Assembly: GCA_035551615.1 (NCBI GenBank)
Contig: DASZNC010000036.1
Location: 10,427 to 74,426 of the forward strand
DNA length: 64,000 nt
DNA from: JAKCDU01 sp035551615
Lineage (GTDB): Bacteria > Actinomycetota > Acidimicrobiia > Acidimicrobiales > Palsa-688
Direction: 5' to 3'
This document shows, in pieces, positions 1-11,800 of the stretch (positions are counted from its first letter, which is position 1; every line of letters starts with the position of its first letter). Under the pieces are notes generated by a model. The model worked only from the letters and a program-made list of their open reading frames with translations, had not been told where the DNA came from and made no database searches. The translations under genes and the position numbers were made by a program.

Positions 1-3000
1 GCCGGGCATGACGAACTGGCCGAGCGGCTGGGGCCGGCCCACGATGGCGGTGACCCCGTCGGGGTTGGCCTTCGACGCCTGGACGAGGGTCGACAGGTTG
101 GTCTTGCCGTTCACGTAGTCGTCGTAGAGCGTCTTCTGGGCCTCGAACCGTGAGGTGTAGGCGGCCGTGAAACCGGGGGACTGGGCCTCGTAGGCGGCCA
201 GCTGGTCGGCTGAGAGGGGCACCGGGTTGAAGACCGTCGACTGGCCGGCGGCGTCGGCCGGCGCGCCCATCATCTGGTCGAGGACCGATACCGCCTTGGG
301 CTTGATGATCTCGGGCTTGGGCGTCACGTCGAGGCCGAGCGACAGCGGCTCCGAGGTGCGCACACCGACCTCCAGCTGGACGTTGTACTTGCTCTTCACA
401 TTGGCGATGACCTGGTTGATCTTCTGGGCGTCGGACGGCAGGACACCGGCGAGTGTCGACGCGTCGGTCGTGCTGATGACGCCGCCGGCCTCGAGCTGCT
501 GGAACTTCGACACGGCGCCGTCCAGGGCGGTCAGCCCGGTCGACCCGGCCCCGGTGCCGTCCGCCGCGGCCTGGGCCATGGCGACCGAGCCGGCCTCGCC
601 ATCGGCACTGGCCGCCGCCGCCGCGATGGTGGCCTCGGCGCCGGAGGCGGAGTTGACCATGGCCCCGAGCGAGACCCGCGACGCCAGCACCGAGAGCCCC
701 TTGCCGGCGGTCGACACGGCGGCGTCGCCGACGGCCAGATTGATGGCGGCGCCGGCGGTGGCGACCTCGGCGTCGGCCGCGTACCCGCCCAGCTTCTGGT
801 AGTAGGCGTCGGGGTTGGTCCGGGCCAGGGACCGGTTGGCCAGGATCTCGTTGGTCAGATTGTTGGCCGCGTTGTTGGCCGTGGTCTGCAGTGAGGTGGA
901 CGCCGCCGTGGCCGCCTTGGCCGTGTCGGTGATCCCGACGGCCAGGCCCTGGGGCGTGTTGGCGGCCATGACCGCCGTGCCCAGGTAGCCGGCGTTCTGC
1001 AGGACCGACGCCGGCAGCGTCTGCATCTTCTGGTAGGCGGCCGACGCCATCGCCTCCCAGGTCTGCGGGTCCTTGGCCGCCGTGTACGCGGTGAGCAGAT
1101 CCTGGCCGATCGCCGCCGCCGCTTTGTTGGTCAGCTTGTGGGCCTCGTCGGAGTAGCCCTGGCCGAAGGCGTTCAGCCCGGTCGGCTTCTGGGCCAGCGC
1201 GGCCAGCCCGGGCGACAGGCCGGTCTCCCGGATGGCCTCGTAGTCGGCTTCGCTCGGGGTGGCCAGACCGGTCTGGGTCAGGGCGTCACCCAGGATGTTC
1301 TGCTCGTTCTGGTAGGCGGACGCCAGGATCTGGCCGGCTGCGTCCCAGGCCGCCTGGGCCGCCGAGTCGAGGCCGGCCGGCGTGGGCGTCCGGTCGGTCA
1401 CGGTGACGGACATGGAAGTGGTGTCGGTGACCGTCCTGGTCGAGCCGGTCGTGGGGTCCGTGGTCGTGCCGGTCGCCGTCGTCGTGAACACGGCGCTGCC
1501 GTCGCTGCCAGCGTGGAAGGCATAGGTCAAAGGAACGGATTCTCCCGGCTGCAGCACCGTGGGCGGCGGATCCGACGGCTGGACCATGGTGGCCACCGAC
1601 TTGGCCGGCGCCACATCCTCTTCCAGGACGCCGGACGGGTCGTTGTAGGTGATCCCGGTGATGGGGTCGGCCCCCGGATTGGTGAGGGTGACCTTGACCT
1701 GGAAGTCGTCGTTCGGGTTGGGTTGCTCCCCGGAGAGGTCGACCAGCAGGCCGGGATCGCCCACCGTCCCGGTGAACTGCTTGGTCGGCGCGCTGACCGT
1801 CTGGCCGGACGCGGTCGTGCCCTGCCCGCCGATGGTGAGTACCGGACGACCGTCGACGCCGGCCTGGACCGGGAAGTCGAAGACTTCGGACTGGGCCGGC
1901 CCTATGTCCTGGGCGGCCGGGTCGGGCGAGCCGGGGGCGGCCACGTTCGGTTGGTTGGACGCCAGCGACGCGATGACGTTGTGGATGGTGCTGGTGCCGT
2001 CGTTCTGCAGCGTGACGGCGGCCCGGACGGCGGTGTGGGGGCGCACGACGGTCGGATCGAACTGGATCTGCTCGACCCGCAGGCTGGGCCCGAGTGTCTC
2101 GGTGTCACTGGCCGTCTGACCGAGCGAGTCGGTGACCGTGAGCTTCACCGGTTTGTCCCCTTCGGAGGTGAACCGGTGGACGACGGTCGTCGTCGGGGCG
2201 ACTGTGTCAGCGGTGGTGCCATCACCGAAGTCCCAGTGGTATTTGGAGATGGTGGCGCCTTCTCCAGCGGTGGAGGGCGAACCGTCGAAGGTGAACTCGT
2301 TGAGGGCCCGGCCGTCGGGCGAGTAGTTCATGTGGGCCACCGGCGGGGTGGTGCCGACCGGGACGACGCGGATCGAGGGCGACACCCCGGCCCAGCCGAC
2401 GTGGTTGCCGCTGAACGGCTCGGCCCCCCCGAAGGCCGACCAGAAGGCCTCGTAGGGGTACGGGTTGTAGGCGGTGTCGGTCACCTTGAACGTCACCGAG
2501 AAGGTCTCGCCCGGCGCGAAGGACGTCGTGGCCTCGTCGCTGCAGCAGATGTTGTTGGCCATGCCCGACGCCTCCCATGTCACCGTGCTCTCGGAGGCCG
2601 GCTGACCTGGGTTGCCGCTCGCGTTGTCCTGGAAGACCACGTCGGCATTCGATGCCGGGCTCTCCGAGACGACGGCCCCGTTGAGCGTCAGATCCACGCC
2701 GAACATCCCCCACCAGTAGGGGGACTGGTCGCCCACGATGCCGTAGTCCTGCTGGGACGGGGTCAGCAGGTTGGTCAGCGTGATCGTGACCAGTTGACCC
2801 TGGGCCTCGCTGGTGGTCGATACCGACTCGGTGGCCGCCGGCACCCGGCCGCCGACCGGTTGCCCGGTGGTCCCATCGGACAGCTGGGCGTACGAATCGC
2901 AATTGACATCGCCGTGCGGGTAGTTCAGGCAGTCGGCCAAGGGGGCCGGCGTCGTACCTGCGGCCAGGGCCGCCCGGCCCATGCCGACGAACGACAGCAG

Positions 3001-3057
3001 CAGAAAAAGAGTCGCGCCGACGACGGCGAGTACCCTCCGCCCGGTCCCCAGGTCCAT
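1..3057 (-). CDS. Secreted PKD-domain protein, 3' end cut by window edge
   Basis: An uninterrupted frame of 1019 codons runs from an ATG at 3057 off the left edge. An AAGGGG ribosome-binding site lies about 8 nt upstream. Residues 1-32 form a signal peptide (basic start, then LAVVGATLFLLLSFVGMG). Residues about 240-325 are a PKD domain with the hallmark HWDFGDGTT followed by a HRFTSEG...VKLTVTDSLG strand pattern. Residues 330-520 resemble beta-sandwich CARDB/DUF11-type repeats with conserved N-D-G turns. From about residue 540 the chain becomes Ala-rich and helical. The role is unknown; PKD and CARDB modules usually serve adhesion or surface display. The C-terminus, where any effector domain would lie, is missing. 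The LuxR-type regulator just upstream on the same strand may control it. Confidence 0.85.
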   Translation of the reverse strand, partial: MDLGTGRRVLAVVGATLFLLLSFVGMGRAALAAGTTPAPLADCLNYPHGDVNCDSYAQLSDGTTGQPVGGRVPAATESVSTTSEAQGQLVTITLTNLLTPSQQDYGIVGDQSPYWWGMFGVDLTLNGAVVSESPASNADVVFQDNASGNPGQPASESTVTWEASGMANNICCSDEATTSFAPGETFSVTFKVTDTAYNPYPYEAFWSAFGGAEPFSGNHVGWAGVSPSIRVVPVGTTPPVAHMNYSPDGRALNEFTFDGSPSTAGEGATISKYHWDFGDGTTADTVAPTTTVVHRFTSEGDKPVKLTVTDSLGQTASDTETLGPSLRVEQIQFDPTVVRPHTAVRAAVTLQNDGTSTIHNVIASLASNQPNVAAPGSPDPAAQDIGPAQSEVFDFPVQAGVDGRPVLTIGGQGTTASGQTVSAPTKQFTGTVGDPGLLVDLSGEQPNPNDDFQVKVTLTNPGADPITGITYNDPSGVLEEDVAPAKSVATMVQPSDPPPTVLQPGESVPLTYAFHAGSDGSAVFTTTATGTTTDPTTGSTRTVTDTTSMSVTVTDRTPTPAGLDSAAQAAWDAAGQILASAYQNEQNILGDALTQTGLATPSEADYEAIRETGLSPGLAALAQKPTGLNAFGQGYSDEAHKLTNKAAAAIGQDLLTAYTAAKDPQTWEAMASAAYQKMQTLPASVLQNAGYLGTAVMAANTPQGLAVGITDTAKAATAASTSLQTTANNAANNLTNEILANRSLARTNPDAYYQKLGGYAADAEVATAGAAINLAVGDAAVSTAGKGLSVLASRVSLGAMVNSASGAEATIAAAAASADGEAGSVAMAQAAADGTGAGSTGLTALDGAVSKFQQLEAGGVISTTDASTLAGVLPSDAQKINQVIANVKSKYNVQLEVGVRTSEPLSLGLDVTPKPEIIKPKAVSVLDQMMGAPADAAGQSTVFNPVPLSADQLAAYEAQSPGFTAAYTSRFEAQKTLYDDYVNGKTNLSTLVQASKANPDGVTAIVGRPQPLGQFVMPG

Positions 3058-3081
3058 TTGTTCGCCCCTTCTCGTCCGGAC

Positions 3082-3106
3082 GCGACTCTATAGACCCGAC
3101 AGTCGC
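3082..3106 (-). promoter_or_regulatory. Inverted repeat overlapping a putative -10 element upstream of the PKD gene
   Basis: GCGACT and AGTCGC are separated by 13 nt. On the minus strand the spacer includes a TATAGA/TAGAGT -10-like element about 30 nt before the PKD gene start. The dyad is a candidate operator; the neighbouring LuxR-type protein is the obvious candidate ligand, but this is inference. Confidence 0.35.
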
Positions 3107-3154
3107 ATCCGGAATACGCCGTTCGGCTTAGGGGAGCCGGCGGATCATTTGTCC

Positions 3155-4222
3155 TTATTCGGCCGTTATCCCGAGCACGATTGCCGTCAACTGCCGGCGC
3201 CCGCCGACGCCCAGCTTGGCGTAGATGTTGTCCAGGTGCTTCTTGACGGTGGCCGGAGCCACGCCCAGCCGCTCGGCGATCTGGCCGTTGGTGGCCCCGG
3301 TCAGTACCAGGCGGGCCACGTCGGCCTCCCGGGCGGTCAGGCCCAGCGCTTCGATGCTCCGGGGCGGCGTATCGACCGGCTCGACCGAGACCACCAGCGC
3401 GTCGGGCCGGCCGGCCTGGGCCCGGACGTAGCGCAAGATGGCCCGGTGGCCGTCGATCTGCGCCGTTAACGGCTGGTCGAGCACCAGGTCGTCTCGCCGG
3501 CTGCGGTGGGACTCGACCCACGCCTGCACCCGGCCCGGCAGGGGCGACGACCGGGCCGGGCCGCCGAAGTATCGCCGCAACAGGCCCAGACCGCCGGGCG
3601 TCAACTCCTCGGGCGGATCCCAGAGCACGATCACGCCGGTGCCCTGCTCGGCCATCACCGTCCCCGCCGTGGCGATCATCGTGCGCAGCCGTTCCTGGTC
3701 CTGGGCGCTGCGCCAGCGCTGGGCCAGATAGGGCCGGACGGCGTTCATGACGGTCACGTCCCGCTCGGAGAAATCCGGCGTCGACCGGTTGACCACCAGA
3801 CCGAGGACGGCCGGTCGGGGAATCGGCAACCCGACGGCCATCTGGTGCTCCACCCCCATCGGCCGGTAGAGCAGCTCGTATATCCGGCTGGCGTGGAACT
3901 GCTCGAGCGTCCAGAAGTCGCTGATCCGCTGCGCCGAACCGTCGCCCGTCGCCGCCATGTGGCTGATCACCGGATGGTCGCCGGCCAGTCGGGCCAGAAG
4001 GGCCGGGGCGTCATCGGGCACGACGAACGACTCGGGCTCCATCCAGTAGGCCACCCGGTCCCGGTGCGGGTTCACCTCGTTGACCGTGGCCACGTCGCAC
4101 GGCACCAGGCCGATCACGCCCTTCAGCGTCACGGCCAGGAACTCGTCGGGGTCCCGGGCCTCGCCGACCGAGCGGACCAGCGAAAGGACGCCCGTCAGGT
4201 CTCGGTGGCTCAGTCGAGGCAT
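3155..4222 (-). CDS. LuxR-family transcriptional regulator
   Basis: This 355-residue protein ends in a canonical LuxR helix-turn-helix (LTAREADVARLVLTG...NGQIAERLG...TVKKHLDNIYAKLGV), so it should bind DNA. The N-terminal 270 residues have no phosphoacceptor receiver motif and look like a GAF-type sensor; the ligand is unknown. The ATG at 4222 (PRLSHRDL) was chosen because a TAGGAT -10-like element sits 10 nt before it and the 56 upstream codons read like GC-rich non-coding DNA; an in-frame start at 4390 is possible. The gene is divergent from the tRNA nucleotidyltransferase and lies 97 bp upstream of the PKD-protein gene on the same strand. Confidence 0.85.
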   Translation of the reverse strand: MPRLSHRDLTGVLSLVRSVGEARDPDEFLAVTLKGVIGLVPCDVATVNEVNPHRDRVAYWMEPESFVVPDDAPALLARLAGDHPVISHMAATGDGSAQRISDFWTLEQFHASRIYELLYRPMGVEHQMAVGLPIPRPAVLGLVVNRSTPDFSERDVTVMNAVRPYLAQRWRSAQDQERLRTMIATAGTVMAEQGTGVIVLWDPPEELTPGGLGLLRRYFGGPARSSPLPGRVQAWVESHRSRRDDLVLDQPLTAQIDGHRAILRYVRAQAGRPDALVVSVEPVDTPPRSIEALGLTAREADVARLVLTGATNGQIAERLGVAPATVKKHLDNIYAKLGVGGRRQLTAIVLGITAE

Positions 4223-4393
4223 GCCGGGCTGAATCCTACGGAGTCGCCCCAGTACCCCGGGGTCGGCCACCCACTCGGACGCCGAACGCGGGGCCGGGCC
4301 GGCCTCCTCCGCCAGGTGACATCCTTCCCGCCCGGGCCCGACCGCCCGACGCCCGGGCAGTTGACCCGCTGGGGCCGGGAGGGGTCCCACCAG

Positions 4394-4399
4394 TAGGCT
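4394..4399 (+). promoter_or_regulatory. TANNNT -10 element, near-leaderless start of cca
   Basis: TAGGCT lies 8 nt before the GTG start, and no Shine-Dalgarno sequence is visible. This is the usual arrangement for leaderless or near-leaderless actinobacterial mRNAs. Confidence 0.45.
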
Positions 4400-4407
4400 G
4401 TTCCGCC

Positions 4408-5793
4408 GTGGTTCCCGAGCGTCTACGCCCCCTGATCGACGAAATCGCCGGCCTGGCCGGGCTGTTCGCCGACGCCGGCCATCGCCTCTATCTGGTCGGT
4501 GGCGTGGTACGCGATGCCATCCTCGACCGGCTGGGCGACGACGCCGATCTGGACTTCACCACCGATGCCGTTCCGGACCGGATCGAGGCCCTGGTCAGCG
4601 GGGCCCCGTTCGTCAGCGCGGTGTGGACCCAGGGCAAGCGGTTCGGGACCATCGGCTGCCGCATCGGCGAGCGCACCATCGAGATCACCACCCACCGGGC
4701 CGACGCCTACCACCCCGACAGCCGCAAGCCCGACGTTGTCTTCTCCGAAGCCATCGACGCCGACCTGTCCCGGCGCGACTTCACGGTCAACGCCATGGCC
4801 CTGGCGCTACCCGATCTCCAACTGATCGACCCGTTCGGCGGGGCCGCCGACCTGGCCGCCAAGGTGCTGCGCACCCCGCTGGCCCCCGAGGAGTCGTTCA
4901 GCGACGATCCGCTGCGCATGATGCGCGCCGCCCGGTTCATCGCCGGCTACGACCTGATCCCGCAGCCCGAGCTGGTCGACGCCGTCTCGGCCATGCGGTC
5001 GCGCCTGGACATCGTCTCCGACGAGCGGGTGCGCGACGAGTTGGACAAGCTCATGGTCGTCGAGCGGCCGGGGGAGGGCCTGTGGTTCCTCGTGCGGACC
5101 GGCCTGGCCGAGGAGTTCCTGCCGGAGCTGCCCGCCCTGGCCCTCGAGCAGGACCCCATCCACCGGCACAAGGACGTCCTGGCCCACACCATCGCCGTCA
5201 TCGAGAACACCTCGCCCGACCGCCTGCTGCGCCTGTCCGCCCTGTTCCACGACGTGGGCAAGCCCAAGACCCGGTCGTTCGGTGGGCGGGGCGCGGTCAC
5301 CTTCCACCACCACGAGGTGGTCGGCGCCCGCATGACCCGGGACCGCATGCGGGCCCTCCGGTACTCCACCGATGACACCGACACGGTGACCCGGCTGGTC
5401 GAGCTGCACCTGCGGTTCCACACCTACCGGATGGGCTGGACCGACAGCGCCGTGCGCCGCTACGTGCGCGACGCCGGCCCCCACCTGACCCGGCTCAACG
5501 AGCTGACCCGCTGCGACTGCACCACCCGGAACGCGGCCAAGGCCCGGGCCCTGGCCCGCCGGATGGACGAGCTCGAGGCCCGCATCGCCGAGTTGCAGGA
5601 GCAGGAGGAGCTGAAGGCCATCCGGCCCGACCTGGACGGCAACGCCGTCATGAAGCGCCTCGGCCTGAAGCCGGGCCGCGACGTCGGCGACGCGCTGAAC
5701 TACCTGCTGGAGCTGCGCCTCGAGGAGGGTCCCCTCGGCGAGGACGAGGCTGGCCAGCGTCTCGATGCCTGGTGGAACGCCCGCAGGCAATGA
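4408..5793 (+). CDS. cca: CCA tRNA nucleotidyltransferase / poly(A) polymerase family with HD domain
   Basis: This 461-residue protein should add or repair the 3' CCA of tRNAs. The class II nucleotidyltransferase head shows the GG-V-RD motif at residues 31-36 and the metal-binding DLD at 47-49. A neck region with D-DPLRMMRAARF follows near residue 170, then a C-terminal HD phosphohydrolase domain with LFHDVGKPKTR (H281, D282). The length and fused HD domain match the actinobacterial PcnA/CCA group. Whether it adds full CCA or only part cannot be read from motifs alone. The GTG start is supported by a TAGGCT element 8 nt upstream and by the conserved N-terminal helix starting directly after it. 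Confidence 0.93.
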   Translation: MVPERLRPLIDEIAGLAGLFADAGHRLYLVGGVVRDAILDRLGDDADLDFTTDAVPDRIEALVSGAPFVSAVWTQGKRFGTIGCRIGERTIEITTHRADAYHPDSRKPDVVFSEAIDADLSRRDFTVNAMALALPDLQLIDPFGGAADLAAKVLRTPLAPEESFSDDPLRMMRAARFIAGYDLIPQPELVDAVSAMRSRLDIVSDERVRDELDKLMVVERPGEGLWFLVRTGLAEEFLPELPALALEQDPIHRHKDVLAHTIAVIENTSPDRLLRLSALFHDVGKPKTRSFGGRGAVTFHHHEVVGARMTRDRMRALRYSTDDTDTVTRLVELHLRFHTYRMGWTDSAVRRYVRDAGPHLTRLNELTRCDCTTRNAAKARALARRMDELEARIAELQEQEELKAIRPDLDGNAVMKRLGLKPGRDVGDALNYLLELRLEEGPLGEDEAGQRLDAWWNARRQ

Positions 5794-5841
5794 ATTCTGA
5801 CCGATCGGCCATTAGTTAACGCCCGGTTAGCGGAGCCGCCT

Positions 5842-5847
5842 TATGGT
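5842..5847 (+). promoter_or_regulatory. TANNNT -10 element before the giant secreted protein gene
   Basis: TATGGT ends 8 nt before the ATG at 5856, with no ribosome-binding site in the normal position. This suggests a leaderless or very short leader. Confidence 0.4.
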
Positions 5848-5855
5848 CCGCCTCC

Positions 5856-8800
5856 ATGGGGCGACGTAGGCGGAATATTGTTCAAATTGGGGCGTTTGCC
5901 GGCGTACTTTCACTGATTGGTACGAGTACGGCCTATATCGCACCGGTTCCGGCCGGGGCGTCGGCGACGACCAAACCGGCTGTCACTCACGCCGCCACCA
6001 AGGCCAAGACGGCCGCCCCGCCGGCCATCCCGACGTCCAAGCCGGGCACCTTGGCCAACGCGCCGGCGGCCACCAAGGCTCTGGCTGCTGCCAGCTCGGC
6101 CGGCCTGAAGACAGCCCCAGCGGCTGCTCCCTATGAGCCGCCCGCCAGCACGACGCCGGCCCCGGCGCCGGCCTCTTCGGCCGCCGTCCACCCGGCGGCC
6201 CGAACTCTGCTCCAGCCGGCGATCACCGACCCCACCTGCACCGACGACTGGAATGGCAGCACCGGCAACTGGACGACCGCCGCCTCGTGGTCGACAGGCG
6301 TGGTCCCCACCAGTTCGGATGTGGCCTGCCTACCGGCCACATCAAACGTGACACTGGACGCGCCCGAAGCCATCGGCGCCCTCATCAACCAGGGCGGAAC
6401 TCTACTCATTTCGCCTAATACCTCCCTGTCGACCAGCGGAATTATCGACAATCAGAGCGGATCGACACTGACGGTCAGAGGCCAAGACGCCTGCAGCGGC
6501 AACGACCCGGCCACACTCACCGCCGGTACCGGGCTGGGCAACGAGGGCACCTTGAACCTCGACCGGGCCGGAACCTGCAATGGCGGCCAGAGCACCGTCA
6601 CCGTGTCGTCGGGCACGCTGACCAACACCGGAACGATCGCCGTCACCGCGGATGTCGGTTCGGCCACCGCTCCCCACGCCATCACCGGCGCAGTCCAGAA
6701 CGCCGGCACCGTCAACGTCACCGGCGGCCAGCTTTCCGTCACGACGGCTGCCAGCACGTGGACCGACGCCGGCACCATCACCACCGGCGCCGGGACGACG
6801 GTCGGCTTCGGAGCCGGCACATCGCTCACGTTCACCTCGGGCACCCTGACCAACGCCGGTACCTTCACCACCGCCGGGACCGACACCCAGGGCAACGGGG
6901 CGCTGGCCGCCCCGCAGGGGTCGACCCTGGCCGCTTCGTCCATACAGGTCACCGCCGGCACCGTCGACTTCACCGGTAGCGGCGCTGCCTACTACACCGT
7001 CGAACCGAGCGACTCGGCCACCCTGGAAGGGTCGATCACGTCCGGGCAGACCTTTCAGATCCTCGGCCAGGACGCCTGCAACGGCAACGACCCGGCCACC
7101 GCCACGACTTCCGGCAACGTCTCCAACGCCGGCACCATCCAGTTCACTCATAACGGCGGCTGCACCGGTGGCACCGCCGGCCTGGTGGTCGCTGCCTCCA
7201 CCACGCTCACATCGAGCGGGAGCATCGCCTTCTCCCAGACCGGCCTGTCCGGCACGAGCGCGACGAGCGTGCCGGAATCGATCAGCGGCACCGTCGACAG
7301 CACCGGCGCGGTCACGTTCAACCCGTACATCACGACCACGCTCACCGGGTCGTTCACCAACGACGGACCGGCCACGGTGGTGGTCAACAACGTCGCCGGC
7401 GGGGCGCCGGCCACCGTCGAGGTGCCATCCGGCTCCGCGTTCACCAACGCCACCAACGGGTCGATCGCCAACAACGGCACCGTTCGCGATGACGGCACCT
7501 TCACCGAGTCCGGCATCACGACCGGCAACCCGATCGAGCTCACCAACGCGCTGGTCGACGTCGGCACCGGGACGTCGTCCTTTGAATACCTGCCGAGCAG
7601 CAGCGGCACCCTCACTGGCGGCACGGCCGTCGGCCAGACCGTGACCCTCCAGGGCCAGGACAACTGCAACGGCAACGACCCGGTGACGGTGACGGTCACC
7701 GGTCCGAGTACCGACCCGGGCACCTTCCAGTCGGCGGGCACGCTGGCCCTGAACCACGTCGGCACCTGCAACGGGGGCGTCACGACACTGGTGGCGGCCA
7801 GCGGCACGACCATTGTCAACACCGGCACGCTGGAGTCCGACGGCACGGCGATCGGCACGCACATCCTCGCCGGCGACATCTCCAGCGGCACGATCAACAT
7901 CAATGGAGGCACCACCCAGGCCTACAGCGGGGCCACGTTCCCCGACGCCTCCATCTCCAACACCGGGTCGCTGACCGTCGCCTCGGGGGCCACCTTCGAC
8001 GTCGACGCGGGGGCGTCGTTCAGCAACGGTCCCGTCGGCACCAGTTCGTTGGTCAACGACGGCACCTTCGCTTCCGTCGGCACCTTCATAGAAGGCGCCG
8101 GTACGACATCCGGCAATGCCGTGCTGGTGTCCGGAACCCTGCAGTTCACCGAAACCGGTGCCGCCAACTTCGACGAGCCCCCTAACTCGACCCTCACCCT
8201 GATCGGCAACATGGGGACCAACCAGGTGCTGACGATCACCGGCCAGGACGCCTGCAACGGCAACTACCCCACGACGGCCACGGCCGGCGGTGGATTCACC
8301 AACGCCGGCACGATCGATCTGGACCACCAGGGCACATGCGGCGGCGGGATCACGACGCTGGCCCTCACTGCCGGCACCCTGACCAACACCGGCACCATCA
8401 ACGTCACCTCCAGTTCGCCCGGCACGTTCAACCACACCATCTCCGGCTCCGTGGTCAATGACGGCACGGTGAACGTGACCGGCGGCGACCTGAACTTCGC
8501 CACCATCAACACGGCGTGGGACAACGAGGGCAACTTCAGCACCGGCGCTGGGACGACCACCAGCTTCGGGGCCGGGACGTCCCTGACCTTCGGGGCCGGC
8601 TCCGGCAACACGCCGGCCACGCTGACCAACGCCGGCACGTTGACGACCGCCGGCACCGTCGACCAGAACGGCGGGGTACTCGACACGCCCACCGCCGCCG
8701 ACGCCGTGCAGGTCACGGCCGGGACGGTCGACTTCACCGGCGTCGGCGCCGCGTTCTACACCTTGCAGCCGACCCACAGCGCCACTCTGGAAGGCACCAT

Positions 8801-11800
8801 CGTGTCCGGCCAGACGTTCCGCATTCTGGGCCAGGACGCGTGCAACGGTAACGACCCGGCCACGGCGACGACGTCGGGGACCGTGACCAACGGCGGCACC
8901 ATCGAGCTCAGCCACACCGGCACCTGCGGGGGCGGCATCGCCGGGCTGGTGGTCGCCTCCGGTACCACCTTGAACTCGAGCGGCTCGATCGTCTTCGATC
9001 AGGCCAGCGTGGCCGCCACCAGCGCCTCGACGGTGCCCGAATCGGTCACCGGATCGATCTCCTCCAGCGGGACCGTCACGGTCAACCCGAACCTCGTGGT
9101 CACCTGGTCCGGGCCCGGCACCTTCACCAACACCGGGACGATCGTCACCGACGCCAACCCGTCGGGCGCCCCGGCCACCCTCACCCTGGGCGCCACCACC
9201 ACCTTCGTCAATCAGGCCGGCACCGTCACCAACAACGCCAACTTCATCACCGCCGGCGTGGCCCGCCAGGTTGCCGGCACGACGACGGGCAACCCGATTG
9301 TGGTGACCGGTGGGCCCATCCAGCTGCTCGGATCGGGGGCGTCGTCCTACGACGTGGCCCCCACCCACACGGTCACCCTGGACGGCCAGACCATCGCCGC
9401 CGGCCAGACCATCACCATCTCTGGCCAGGACGAGTGCGACGGAAACGACCCGGCGACCCTCAATGCCAGTTCCAACCTGGTCAACAACGGCACTATCGAC
9501 CTCGACCACGCCGGCACCTGCGGCGCTGGTTCGGCCACACTGCAACTGCCGGCCGGCGCCACCCTGACCAACAACGGGGCCATCGAAACCACCGGGCCAT
9601 CCGGGAGCAGCGTCGGCACCCAGGTCATCGCCGCCAACGTCAGCGGTCCCGGAACGATCACGATCAACAGCCCGCTCAAGATCGACGGCGACTTCGAGGA
9701 CTCGTCACCGAGCTTCCCGATCGTCGTCAACGGCGGCCCGTTCTCCATCACCGGCTCCCTCTACATCGCCAACGGCACCGACCTGACCATCAACTGCGGC
9801 ACCGGCCAGACGACCTGCACGCCGATCGGGGTCTCGAGCGGAACCCTCGACGTCGGCCCCGGTTCGGTCCTGACCCTGGGCCCCGGCGTAACCGCCCGGT
9901 TCCAGACGGTGGTCAACTCCGGCAAGATCGTCATGTCACCCACGTCCGTGCTCGGTGGGTCGCTCGACCAGAAGTCCAACGGCATCCTGGTCGTCGGGGT
10001 GGACGCCACCAGTTCCCCGGCGGTGTCGTCGACCGTCTCGACCGGCGGTAGTGACACCCTGGCCGGAACGCTCGACATCGTCACCAGCGGCGGCACTGCC
10101 CCCCCGGTCAACGACGCCTTCCAGATCATCCAGTACGCGGCCGAGACCGGTCAGTTCGACCACATCCAGGGCGAGCTGATCGGCTCCGGTGAGAGCTACG
10201 CGCTGTCCTACCTGCCGGCCGGTTCGATCAACAGCTACGGGTCGGTCGAGTTGACCGTCGAGAACTCCACCGCCCAGACATCGCTCGTCGCATCGAACCT
10301 GGCCGCCCCCACCCCGACCACGGCCGTGCCCGGACAGAACGTGATCACATCGTTCACCGTCACCAACGTCGGCACCGCCGATCTCACCAGCGGAACGTGG
10401 GACGACTCGGTGTACCTGGCGCCGGTCGGCGACAGCGCCTACTCGCCGGGCGACACCCTCCTGCAACGGGTGACCCACACCGGCGGGGTCGACGCCGGCG
10501 CCAGCTACACGGTCAACGTGTCTGCGCCCATTCCGGCGGTCGTGCCCGGCAGCTACGAGCTGATCGCCGTCCCCGACAGCGCCGACCTGATCTCCGACTC
10601 GTTCGCCGACGGCCAAGCGGTGTCGCCCGCCTTCACGGCCGCCCCGATCCCGGCTCTCACCCCCGGGACCGCAGTGCAGGCAACGGTCCCGAACGACGGC
10701 GACGCCTACTACCAGGTCGTAGTGGCCTCGGGCACTGATGTGCGCATCACGTCCTCGTCGGCGACGGTCTCGCTCTACGCGTCCAACGGGAAGATTCCCA
10801 GCCCCGGCCAGTTCGACGTCCAGAACCTCACCGGCCAGACGGTCATCACGCTGCCCGGCTCGAACCCCGGCACCTGGTTCATCGACGTCCACGGCGGTGA
10901 CAGCTCCGGCGCCGCACCGGTGACCATCGACCCGGAACTGCCCGGCTTCGACGTCACCGCCGTCACCCCCAACTCCGCGGGCAACCAGGGAACCGCGACG
11001 ATCACCTTGCAGGGCTCGGACATGACCTCGGCCATGACCGTGGAGCTGGTCCCGGCCAGTGGCCCGGCCATCACCGCCAGCCCGGTGTCGCTGCGTGACT
11101 CCACCGTTGCCTTCGCCACCTTCGACTTGGACGGCGCCACCGCCGCCACCTACACGTTGAAGGCCGTACAGAACAGCCAGACGGTGACCGGGGGCACCTT
11201 CACCGTGACGGCCGCCGCCCCGGCCACCCTGCAGGTGACCAGCGTGGTGCCGTCGTCGCTCCGCTACGGATGGGCCGGCACCGTGGCCGTCACCGTGACC
11301 AACCCGGGCGGGTCGGACATCGCCGTGCCCATCATCCGCCTGAGCGGGACGCTGGCCAACGTGGCCCTGCCCGGCTCGAACGACTTCTCCTCGTCGGTCG
11401 ACCTGGTCGCCCCCGACTTCTCCAACCCGTCGACGGGGCCGCTGCCGGACGGGATCCTCCCACCCGGCCAGACGGCGACGTTCAACTTCTCGATGCTGTC
11501 CAACAGCACCGTCGCCCACGTGTCGCTTGAGACCGCGGCCGCCACCGTCGACAGCACCGAGACGACCTCCGTGGACTGGAACAGCCAGCTGGCCTCTTCC
11601 CAGCCGACGCAGTACTCCGCCGCCGCCTGGGCCTCGATCATCCACGACGTGGCCACCAACATGGGCACCACTGAGGGCGTCTACGCCGGCAACCTGCTGG
11701 CCGCCATCCAGCAGGCCCGCGCCGAAGGCGTGACCATCAACAATGAGCAGGACGCCCTCAACTACGTCCTCCGCCGCCAGGAGGCCGGTTACGGGGCCAC

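Noticed and set aside
1138..3093. Long plus-strand open frame opposite the PKD gene
   Set aside because: It is Gly/Arg-rich, has no ribosome-binding site and lies antisense to a frame with a signal peptide and a PKD domain. It is a high-GC shadow.
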